Shown here: one piece after another, positions 38,207 through 48,063 of the stretch
Position numbering within the stretch: the first letter of the stretch is position 1
Layout: every line of letters starts with the position of its first letter
Source of the DNA: Oxyruncus cristatus
Taxonomy: Eukaryota > Chordata > Aves > Passeriformes > Cotingidae
DNA length: 64,000 bases
Assembly (NCBI GenBank): GCA_013399855.1
Contig: VXAY01001093.1
Coordinates: 545,327-609,326, forward strand
Direction: 5' to 3'
Position numbers and translations under genes: made by a program
The notes under the pieces: generated by a model
The model's input: only the letters and a program-made list of their open reading frames with translations
Told to the model about the DNA's origin: nothing
The model's database searches: none

Positions 38207-40328
38207 TTTCTGTTTTCAGCAGTTATTTCCATTTCACTTTAGTTGAAAAGTTGTTTTTCCTTTTGAGAGGCCATAACCTAGTAGGGGCAGAAATAGCATA
38301 CATATTATGCATTCCCAGAGAAGTTAAAACCACCTTTAAATATATATAGTTGGTCTAATTAAACATTATATATAATAACAATTATTATAAATATTAAAAA
38401 AGATCTGGGAAACCAGTGAATATATAGAAATAATAAACAGGAAGATACCAGTGTATTAATATTTTTACTAAGGTTTTAGATACAATTACTGTTTATTTCC
38501 AAACAAAAATCTGTGTATCTTGAGAAACAGAAAATCAGAATCCTTTTTGGCACAGTGAGTCAATACCAGAGTCAATAGCTTTGTTCTTCATTTATCAAGA
38601 TCTACCTCTCAACAGTGAATTATGAGACAATATAATAACTCTACATCAAACTGTCTTTACTTTTATACAAACTGAGTTTTACTGTGTCAGTCTTGTCAAC
38701 ACTGCTGAATATTAATGTGAATAAAGTTAATTGCTGGGTGTATAAAGGTCTGATGCAGTCAAAGTGAAAGAAAGCACCTAACAGAAATCTGTCATTTTTG
38801 ACAAGTTGTAATTTATTTCTACTTCATGATACGTGCTGACAAGTTTCAAACCTTACTCTAGTCTTTACCATAAATTGCAATTATTATAATTCACAGCAAC
38901 ATTTGACCCAGAGGTTGGGACCTAGTTTACCATATATAAAAGACTTTACATCTCAGGGAATTCACTTGCAAACTCCAGCATGTATTTGTCATTGCAAATC
39001 CAATTATTTTTATTCTACACTGAAAATGCACAGTAAGTTTTCTGACTTGCACTGCTTAAGAAAAGAAATAGCACATTGCTTTAGCAGAAACATAAAAGTG
39101 TTTATGACAAAATATTTACAGATATTTAAAGACTAAGACTGAATTTCAGTATGCCTGTACAATTATTAGTAAGTTTTATAATATCAGGCACTGGTGACAC
39201 AAATCCTGATGAATTTTGTTGAGTATTTTTATAACCAATCAACATTGGTTACAATAAATGTTGTTGGTACTATCAACAACATAGCTGAAGTTAACTCAGT
39301 TTAATCCCTGAACTTTTGCTCATCTGTTACTCAGTATAGTTTATAAGATAGTGTTTGATCAGTATTCAGTTCCTGGACTGAAGCAAAATTCCCAATATGA
39401 CTGAGTTTATGGTGAATGTCTCTGGATTTATAAACCTAGTTTTGAAGTCTGGGTTTATTATGAGCTTTGTCATTTCCTAAGCTTAATAAATGTAACCTGC
39501 AGATACAAAAATCTCTATTTAAAATTGTATCAATTTTGAAAAGTTCAGAAAGATTGTAAAGTTCATCATATGATGCAGGACATAAAAAGAAATGTGCTAC
39601 CTCTAAAACATCAGACTTTTCAAAAGATTTAAGATACTTCAGAAAATGCTGTAATTTTAGTAGTAGCACCTGAAATTTATGATTGCTGAGTACACTTTTA
39701 ATTAACTACACAGCTTTATTTATCTTTACTGTACCTTTGCCTTCTCAGGCCCATAGCTTGTCAACTAAGCAATTAACAATGGTCCTTCCTCCATAAAAGT
39801 ACCTAGCTAAACATGATAATCTGCACTTTTGTAAAACCTCCAAATTCCCATTTACTTCACTGAGATCAGAGCTAGTATTTTCTTCCTGCTTCTCTACACA
39901 ATTGCAATAACACTCTAGAGACAACATTTAGAGAACCATAAACAGGTAAAACCACAACAACAATAATAGTAATGCCCTGAGGCAATCACTTGGAATAGCA
40001 GAAAGCTATCTGCATAGGATATCGACATATCCACCCCTCTCAACAGAGCACATTTTCAGTTACTTCTAAACAACTGGCTTTGCCAAGAAACTGGTAGAAC
40101 ATATCCAAAGCATCACACCAGCGAAATAATACATGGAGCACTAGATGAAGCTGAGATACATTACACGGTTTTTGATAGCAAGATTTTGGGCTTTCTGTGG
40201 ATTCTTATCATGGTGGAACATGGAATAGTAATCTGAAAACATTACTAACGTGTGAGAGATGGACATGAGGAGAAAGAAGAAGAACTTTACAGAAGATTTG
40301 TGGAGACCTTAAAAGAATTAACTGAAAG
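38207..40328. other. AT-rich unique DNA, no gene seen
   Basis: No gene or repeat family recognised. There are AT-rich palindromic stretches around 38340-38395. The short open frames are unsupported. Confidence 0.55.
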
Positions 40329-40333
40329 TGAAG
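40329..40333. repeat. target-site duplication TGAAG, left copy
   Basis: TGAAG directly precedes the LTR start TGTCTCAG and is repeated at 41320-41324 directly after the LTR end CATGACA. A 5-bp duplication fits ERVL-like (class III) integration. Confidence 0.75.
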
Positions 40334-40476
40334 TGTCTCAGTTTAATGAGACAGAAGTGTTTTGCTAAGAAGGATGAGTTATGAGGAAGATCAAAACTCC
40401 TCCCTCTAAGCAATTGTAAATGCAAAATTAAGAGGCTACAATTGAGAAAGTGTGGAGAAAGGAAAAATAACAGCCC

Positions 40477-40482
40477 TTTATT
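40477..40482 (-). terminator. LTR polyadenylation signal
   Basis: AATAAA on the minus strand inside the LTR, followed by a T-rich stretch in the minus-strand direction. It marks the R region of the 986-bp LTR and supports its minus orientation. Confidence 0.6.
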
Positions 40483-40612
40483 AAAGGAAATATGTGTATT
40501 GGCAGAACAACAAAAGAACACAAAATAAAACAATAATCCTATACCCAAAAATCCCCTTCAATAAAAAAGTGAACAGTTCAGTTTGTGCTTTTTGGTGCAA
40601 TTCTAACCATAG

Positions 40613-40626
40613 TCAGCAGGGGGCGC
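40613..40626 (+). promoter_or_regulatory. CTCF-like motif 1 in LTR
   Basis: TCAGCAGGGGGCGC matches the CTCF core CCASYAGRKGGCRS at 13 of 14 positions (only the first base differs). It is part of a 24-bp exact repeat (40617-40640) that recurs 58 bases downstream. CTCF proteins are near-identical across vertebrates in their zinc fingers, so the motif is expected to apply in birds; binding is an inference. Confidence 0.5.
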
Positions 40627-40698
40627 TGTTGGATCGCTGGAGGTGCAGAGCCTGCAGTGCTCGGGGGTGGACGACAGGGGGCGCTGTTGGATCGCTGG
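40617..40698 (+). repeat. 24-bp exact direct repeat, 58-bp spacing
   Basis: Positions 40617-40640 and 40675-40698 are identical over 24 bases (starting CAGGGGGCGCTGTTGG). The 34 bases between are unrelated. The repeat is internal to the LTR and carries the CTCF-like cores. Confidence 0.9.
40672..40685 (+). promoter_or_regulatory. CTCF-like motif 2 in LTR
   Basis: The second copy keeps the central AGGGGGCGC unchanged but departs from the consensus in its first bases (ACGAC in place of TCAGC), so it is the weaker of the pair. Both sites have the same orientation. Confidence 0.35.
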
Positions 40699-40745
40699 CA
40701 ATCGCCACGTGGAGGCCCCGCTGTGCTGGGGGGGCCGAAATGGAG

Positions 40746-40765
40746 CCCTTCCCTCCCCCTCACCC
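40746..40765 (-). other. G-quadruplex-type run in LTR
   Basis: The minus strand holds four G-runs of 3, 5, 3 and 3 bases separated by loops of 3, 1 and 2 bases, fulfilling the usual G3N1-7 quadruplex pattern. It lies on the sense strand of the LTR, in its GC-rich part. Confidence 0.6.
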
Positions 40766-41319
40766 GGAAAGGGGAAAAAGGAGAAAGAAGGGTTCTTCCC
40801 AAAGGGGACTCACAGTGTCTGCTGCTGGTAGTGTGACTTCCCCTTTCTTCGCTGATGTGCACAAAAACTGCCGCGAAAAACGCGGGAGCGATGGGGGAAA
40901 ACAAAGGCGACTCTCTTCCCAAATAGTTCCTCTCCAATGAAGTCCAAGCAGGTCTGCCCGGGGCGGAGTGGGGGGCAGAAAACAAGATGCTGACAAGCCA
41001 GGGCCAGAAAAAAAAATAAACCAGGCTGAGAACCAAAACAGCGTCTCAGCTTTTCCAATGCTCACCTTCTCTCAGTTCCTGCAACAACAAACTGTGTGTC
41101 CTTTTCCCCCCAGGAGAGGGAAAAAAAAAAGCATATGAAAGAGTCTCCAGGCCCCTCCTCAGGGCCATCAACCTGGAATGTCAATCTACTGGCCAGTTCT
41201 TTTGTGTTAGTCAAATACCCAAGGCAAAACCTGCCCATTCAAACATCCCTCCCACATAGTGGAGCAGAGGGAAGGGAAAATTCCCTGTTTAGTATTTTAG
41301 AACAAGTGAACCCATGACA

Positions 41320-41324
41320 TGAAG
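41320..41324. repeat. target-site duplication TGAAG, right copy
   Basis: Matches the five bases at 40329-40333 on the other side of the 986-bp LTR. Confidence 0.75.
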
Positions 41325-41428
41325 ATGTGGTTCAAATCTATTAAAAACTAAAGGACCTGTTGATTGAATACCAGTATTGTTAATATAAAGTTCTTATATT
41401 GTACCCCATAATCTTTATAAAAATCCCT

Positions 41429-41434
41429 ATAACT
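41429..41434. repeat. target-site duplication ATAACT, left copy
   Basis: ATAACT precedes the LTR start TGTAGGTCCC and is found again at 41952-41957 after the LTR end. A 6-bp duplication is typical of class II (ERVK-like/alpharetroviral) integration. Confidence 0.65.
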
Positions 41435-41837
41435 TGTAGGTCCCTTTGTCCCTTTTTCCAATTGGCTGGAATATGCCGCAGTGTCATTATCCCCTTTATG
41501 GTTAAAGACCCTTCCCTCTTTATCCAAATGTGGTTGTAATCCCTTCCCTAGTTGCCTAGTTTGGGCAAGCCCCCTTCTTCCCTTTCCATATTTGTTATAC
41601 CCTCTCACCCATCCTTCTAGAAAGATCCCCTGCTNCTTGTAGGTCCCTTTGTCCCTTTTTCCAATTGGCTGGAATATGCCGCAGTGTCATTATCCCCTTT
41701 ATGGTTAAAGACCCTTCCCTCTTTATCCAAATGTGGTTGTAATCCCTTCCCTAGTTGCCTAGTTTGGGCAAGCCCCCTTCTTCCCTTTCCATATTTGTTA
41801 TACCCTCTCACCCATCCTTCTAGAAAGATCCCCTGCT
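41433..41837 (+). repeat. exact 202-bp tandem duplication with N between
   Basis: Positions 41433-41634 and 41636-41837 are identical base for base by eye, with one N at 41635 between them. The duplication starts two bases before the LTR start and stops just before the TATA box. Perfect identity plus N at the joint points to unmerged contig ends and not to a natural tandem. Confidence 0.9.
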
Positions 41838-41951
41838 TCCCCTATATAAGGGGGAAGCCATTTTAATAAGGTGTTCATTCTGGTTCAACCTACACTCCTG
41901 TCTCGAACCTCCCTGAGTGAACGTCCCCTTATCCTTAGCCGGGCTGTGATA
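41435..41951 (+). mobile_element. small LTR with an internal 202-bp duplication and N
   Basis: A plus-strand LTR starting TGTAGGTCCC, with TATATAAG near 41843, a variant polyadenylation hexamer AATAAG at about 41867, and an end at CTGTGATA (TA where CA is normal). It is flanked by ATAACT 6-bp duplications. Its first 200 bases appear twice, in exact copies 41433-41634 and 41636-41837 joined by the single N at 41635. With one copy removed, the LTR would be 314 bp, a normal size for avian class II LTRs. The twin open frames on the minus strand (41348-41608, 41617-41811) are merely this duplication read twice. No retroviral coding sequence adjoins it. Confidence 0.75.
41843..41850 (+). promoter_or_regulatory. 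TATA box of the small LTR
   Basis: TATATAAG about 100 bases before the LTR end, followed about 20 bases later by AATAAG; a normal U3-R arrangement. It fixes the plus orientation. Confidence 0.6.
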
Positions 41952-44900
41952 ATAACTTAAGTGCACAGATAAATGATAAATGTTAAGGAATGGTGTCCGA
42001 GGAGAGGAGTAGGAGTGTTGTTCTACCAACTACATGGACTAAATCTAGAGAAGAAGTTTAGGGTTAGCAGAGGGAGGGAGAAGTACAGAATAGTTTACAG
42101 GATTTTAGATATAACTTACTGACTTGATTTTTTCAATAAAAACTGTAATAGAAAGGCTTATGAAGCTAGTGTTGTCCCAGTCTTAAAAATGATTGTTATC
42201 CAGAACCCTTTCTGTCTTCCATTCCTTATATAACCATTTGTTCTTCATTGATACAAGAAAACTGAAAAAAAAAAGTGTTTTAAATGTTGCAATTCTCTAC
42301 AAACATTTAATTATATACAGGAAGAGGGTCTTGATTTGTTTTCTCCAGTTGCATGATAAAGAATGCTAGCTTTTGACAGAAATATAGTGGAATAACATTG
42401 TGGTGAAATTATGTTGCCTTAGCGGCCATCTCTATTGTGCATTTCTCTGTGGATTTAATTTGAAATACTGAAACTGTCTTACAATGAAGGCATCTGAATG
42501 CTTTTATCCCACAGCTTTTTCTAAGTGATGCTAGAACTGTTAAGATTGAAAAATTTCATACTGAAGATGTTCAAGGTTTACACCATATTTGTAGACATAT
42601 AAAGAACGATGAGAGAAAAGAAATACTATAACAAAGACAGCAGGAGAAAATCCATATCTGAAAACTCAGACTCACATATGAGCTTCTAAAAATAATTAGG
42701 TATTCCAGGGAGGATTCTATATTTCATTATTTGCAGTACTACATTACAATTTCAATTTTACCAAATGAACAAAAAGCAGTGACCTCGGTCACTATGTGAG
42801 AATAGTAATATCTAAAAGTTGGGGGTTTTTTGCCTTTACAGAATAACCAGTATTAAGATATGGAACATATTAAACCTGCAATTTAGAGGTGTACCAAATC
42901 TTCAGTGCAAGTTATGTATTCATTTTTATTATGTCATTCTGAGTATTCTTCGCCACAAGGAAATATTTAACCATGTGATTAGACCTATGTTTCTGCAACC
43001 TTTACCAAAAATACTTATGAAACAGTTCCCCTATGGCAAACAACTAAAAGCAGTAGATAGCAGGATTAATACATTTCACATGTGCTCCCTTTCTGAATTA
43101 TTTCACTTCCACATGCATATACTTTCTGAAATCCAGATTATGTATACTTAGAATATAAATCCCTGAAGTATTGTTCTTCTTAGCAAAAAGTAGCTGGAAG
43201 AAACATTCAGAGTTGATTCCGGGTTAATTACTATGGTCTAAAAACATTTCAGCAGACACCTGCTTGCAACAAATCCCTGTCTATAACTAAGCTAGTTATA
43301 ACAGCTACTTGTCTGGAACTCATGATCTTATCCCACTGCCTATTAAGTATATGTCTGAGTAAAAAGTAATGATAAATTATATGTTCTCTAGAGCAATAGT
43401 ATGTCAAAGTTTGGACAGATGTAGCACGTAACTCATCCTTTCCTCACTGGTTGGCCCTTTCAGCTGTGATTGTGAAACATGCTTATTGTAATAAGGTAAA
43501 AGCACCACCTTTTTTGATCCTGAAAAGTGTTGTTATGGAGAATCCAGTCTTATTATTACCAAGAACTTCTTTTAATCAGAATTTCTAAACACTTAGAGAA
43601 TTAAGCAAAACCTACTTGTCCCTGGGATTAAATCTACTACACATAAACACCTTATAAATCTGCCAAAAGACATAAATCTGAACAGCAGGACCCTTTTTCC
43701 CTAGACATATGCTATGCTTTTAATAAGGACCTGGCTCATTTTCAGGCTTATCTTTTGTTAAGGCAGAAGTGAAAGCAAAAGCCTTGGAAGTAGTTAGAAA
43801 AACAGTGTAATCTCTAAGATACCATTATCCTGTCTCTTGTAGATTTTATATTTGAGCTCCTCAAAGCTATGGACAGCAAATTACACATTTGATACCTGAG
43901 CTGCATAAAGAAGATTGAAATTTGGGCTGTTAATGATCTTTTCACTCTGTTTGGGAGCTTCTCTGTAAAAACTCATGCGTAGCACAGATGCTGGTTGTCT
44001 ACATTATTCCTGGGCACTCAACAAAATACAGAGGTGGAAAGTGTCATTTATCCTAGATGCACTACTGCTGAAAGAAATCTTAGTTCTATATGAAATGTGT
44101 TCTGAAGAGGGAAATGGTTTTCTAGGAGATTAGATATAACTTGCAGAAAAAAATTAGGTTCTTTTTTTATATTTTTTTGGTAGTTAGTGACCACATTACT
44201 TGATACATTAAATGAATAATCAAATGAAACAGAAATTTTAACTAGCAATTAAGGTGGTGATCAATAGGAGTATAGACAAATAAATATAACAATAAATGAT
44301 TTACTCAAAAAATTATCATCCAGGTAGTATTTTTACGCCTAATTTTTTAAAAATACTGAAATGATAAAAGAGCACTACTTATTTGTCTGAAGATAGAAAG
44401 CAATTTTTTTAGTTTTGGTTTGTCACTTCTAGATAGAACTTTTTACTGCAAAGTGCCCCCAGAAACTCCCGGGAGATAGGAGAAATACCATCATCACTGA
44501 TGGTACAAAGCAGGAGTATACAGAAGATTAACTGGCATGCTCAAAGTCACACGTGTATGTGAGACCTGGAAATTCCGTTTGGGCATATAGGCTTCATGTT
44601 GTGATGAAGCCATAGACACATGACTTCTTCCCAGTTCTCTGCTTTACCCTTTTATTAACCAGGTAAATGCAGCTGTTCTGGGATGCCGTTGCTAGTTTCA
44701 AAAATCATTTAGCAGTCACTAATTTTCTTAGATCCTTTATCACCCACTCAAGCTGGTGAAATGTGTTCATGGAATTGGTATGATTTTCACCCTTTTATCA
44801 TCTTACAGATGGCACATATCAAACAGAAGTGCATCTGGTTCTGAATAGCCTCAACAGGGGAAATGATACTATTTTTATCAAAGAAAAGGCTGATCATGTT

Positions 44901-47900
44901 CTATGTGGTACCTCAGGAAAAAAACTTTTTCGTAGAGCCAGTCTAGAATGCTTGTTCCACAGGAATAACTATGAGGCCAAAATCTGATTTAATGTATTTT
45001 AATGATTTTTAGTTTCCTTTAGTCTGTTTCTCACTTCTGTTATGTACAAGTTTCTCACCAGTTTATGACTTCTGAATGCTTAACAAACTCTTTAGGGAAT
45101 GCTTTGAAAATAGCACTTCCATTTTGTGTTTTTTTCTTTGTTTTCTTTTTTATTGTTTTTCCTTTTAATTTGACCAATCTTATTTAAGTATCTCTTTTTA
45201 TTTTCTTAATTTTTAGAGAAGTTTTCAGACCTTCAGTCAAGGATGAGAAAAGGAGCACTGGAGTGCAGGTAGCAAAGTTCTCAGCAGTATGCTCTTAAGG
45301 GCATACCATGTATTTCAGTTTATTAAATAATGTGATCATACATTCCAGCAAATACACAGTCCATTATAGGGGAAAGCCTTGATGAGTAAATCAATTTTCA
45401 ATTTTTAAGTTGCTCTATTAAAAAAGATACTTATAATCTCTTCTTTCTATCCTGCAAAGATTCAATGCAGAAAATGGCGGGGGGGAGGTGGATTATCACT
45501 AACCAAAAGGTTAAGAGAAAGTCCTGTTACACTGGCCCAAAATTCTTTCTCCAAGAAAACAAGATTAGCATTGAAATCCTCTGTGCTATGTTGTTAATTA
45601 CATTAAGTAATTACAACATTAATGTGGGCAATGCTCTCAGACAAAGATCCAAATTAAAAAGAAATTTAAAAAAATGTTCAGCCACGACAAAAGCAACCTC
45701 AAGAAATCACTTTTTTTTTTAAAGACGGAGGTGAAGTAACTCAGCAAACCCTGTTGGCAGAATTTCAGTGTTAAATATAGGCAGCATAAAACCAAAACTG
45801 TGCATTTTTTTACTGATGTTTTTCCTAGAGTCCAACCCCAAAGTTACTGAAGAGAGAACCTAGACTACTGAAAGGAAAAGAAAGAAACTATTCACTCCAT
45901 GAAAAGACACTCATACCGTTTAACTTTAGTTTAGTTCAGAAGAAATAGAAATTTGCATGCATGAAGTTAATGGAAACATTTTATTTTGCTTCTCCTCTGA
46001 TTTTAATAAATCTAACTGGTATGACTCTTGCATGCTGGGGGACATCTCACACAGTAGGTTGCTATGATGACAAAGTAACTTCAGAGATTTATAGAACAAA
46101 ATGATTGCAGAACCATAAAGTAACATTTGCAGGGAATCAATTGAATAGATAGTGGTGAGACTTTTTTCCTAGGAGGTGGCAATAGATGAACATCTGTGGG
46201 GAAGCCAATAGCAAGAAATCTGCCTGACATAAAGGAAAAGAGCAGTTCTGATGGTGAAATGGAGAATGAGCATATGTCGGCTCCACATGGATATTAAACT
46301 TGGGATGACATTTTCCTTAAAAAAGAAAACCATATTTTAATATTTCATCTTTTGCTGTGGACTGTTTAGAATAATGTGCGAATCATCCGTCAGGCACCAT
46401 TTAACCTATCTAAATGCAAAAAGATGAATTTGGAATACTATCAAAGCACATATTGAATAAAGAGAACCATTCTGTTTCAGCAGCAACACAAGAGACCTGC
46501 TTTTCATTATGCACGTGAAGTGTTTAATTTAAACTGGTAACGGTTAACTACGTCTGGCCTAGAGCTGTGCAGATCTGGGGAAAACATCCATAAAGAAAAA
46601 CCGCTCTATTGCCCTTCAATTTCTTCTTTTCTAAGCCAAAGAGAGAGAGAAAAAATATTTCTGGAAAATATGAAGATTACTCAGGTGAAATATCTTTTTC
46701 CTGGAATGTGCAGAGAAAGAAAGTAAAAAGCTTATAGATCATACTGAGCAGCCTTTGAGCCTTAGAGTTACCTGTATTAAAATATCTGTAAACCAGGAAT
46801 ACTTTACAATGGAGTTTGGAGTTAGAGGTTGTCAGGGGATCATACACAAAGCATTTATGAAAAAGGTATCTTAGATGTCTGTGGTTTACAGAGGTTTAGG
46901 TACATGTGGATAGCTTTGCACAGAGGAATCCCAGCCTCAGCATGGAGCCTAATTCTGTCTCCCAGATTAGGTGAATTTGACATTATTCAAAAAGGGGTTT
47001 AAATATTTTATTAATAAATTACACAAATAAAATATGTTCATCATTCACAATGAACAAGTTTAGTTTAATAAGCATGTAAATATGTTATTTTAATAAGAAA
47101 ATAATTATTCTAGAACACAGACACTGTGTACTCTTGCAAAATTAAACCAGCATATATACAGTTCAAACAGAAGGCAAAATTTCAAAATCTTCTTTGCCTA
47201 AACCATTTATATTTCTCAACAAAAGTAACTATTGTCTGTCTGTTTTTGGCACACAGATTTCAGATGTTTCCTAGTCCAATGAGAGAAAGAAGAAATTCAA
47301 TTTTAAAGAGAGAGAAAATTAATTTTACTGCCTAATCATTCCTTCTCCAGTAAAGTGATAAAATATACACTGATATAGGCTAATAAACTAAAAGAAAGCA
47401 AACAGAGAAGAATAAAAATATAATTTCTAATATCTAATGGATATCTTCATGTTTATATGACTTTGTCAGATTTTTAATCGGTCCAAGTGACCATGCTGGA
47501 AAGAAATTACTGTGATTTATGGGACCAGAACAAAGAGTCAAGAAGAGGTAAAAACGGACCTGTACGTAATTTAAAAGTCTCTTAAAAATGTGCCCCACAT
47601 TAAAATATTTTAACAACAACAAGATCACTTGCTTATGTAAGGCATAATTTAAAATACTACAACAATTCTCTTCTAAAGAAATATAAAAATAAGTATCTGA
47701 AAACTTTTTTGTCTGTATTCAGTTGTACAAATTTTACAGATTCATAAACTTGAATGGTGATGTAGAATGGGGCAGGAAAAAAGGCAAAGGTTTTTCTTAC
47801 ACTTGATTCATAATACTTCCTTAGATTTTACTCTGGATTAATTGAATATCTGTGAAAGTTGAGGAGCTGAAAAACTGAGTTAAATTTCAAGACTTCAATT

Positions 47901-48049
47901 TTTAAATAAATGAATAAATGAAATAATGCGTGTTTAAATTAATTCGATATGTCTTTTACTGGAAAAAGTCAAATAAAAGAGTAGTAGCCAATACATATAT
48001 TTGCTGAACAGTCAACATGACACAACTTAAATGCATTGTCCTTGTACTT

Positions 48050-48063
48050 CCAGTAGATGGCAG
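48050..48063 (+). promoter_or_regulatory. perfect CTCF core match
   Basis: CCAGTAGATGGCAG satisfies all 14 positions of the CTCF core CCASYAGRKGGCRS. It lies in unique AT-rich sequence, outside any element I can recognise. Motif evidence only; a 14-base degenerate match is expected now and then by chance, so occupancy needs data. Confidence 0.5.

Larger units (their letters stand above)
40334..41319 (-). mobile_element. 986-bp solo LTR, GC-rich core
   Basis: Bounded by TG and CA and by TGAAG duplications of 5 bp. The ends form the short inverted repeat TGTC/GACA. On the minus strand it starts TGTCATGGGTTCACTTG, has a strongly GC-rich middle (about 40610-40990) and a polyadenylation hexamer AATAAA (plus-strand 40477-40482), and ends about 145 bases later. 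No retroviral internal region follows, so it is a solo LTR. The 5-bp duplication suggests an ERVL-type element. The overlapping open frames of 80-150 codons on both strands come from the GC-rich stretch having few stops; they show no retroviral motif. The core holds two CTCF-like motifs and a G-quadruplex-type run. Confidence 0.85.

Noticed and set aside
40494..41065. Overlapping open frames of 80-150 codons on both strands
   Set aside because: They lie in the GC-rich core of an LTR bounded by target-site duplications, exist on both strands at once and have no protein motif. Few stops are expected from base composition alone.
41348..41811. Two nearly identical minus-strand reading frames, as if a duplicated gene
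   Set aside because: They are the same LTR sequence read twice because of the N-flanked 202-bp duplication.
41991..42005. TGGTGTCCGAGGAGA as a retroviral primer-binding site
   Set aside because: The LTR end is fixed at 41951 by its 6-bp duplication, so a PBS 40 bases further on makes no sense, and I could not match it to a tRNA 3' end.
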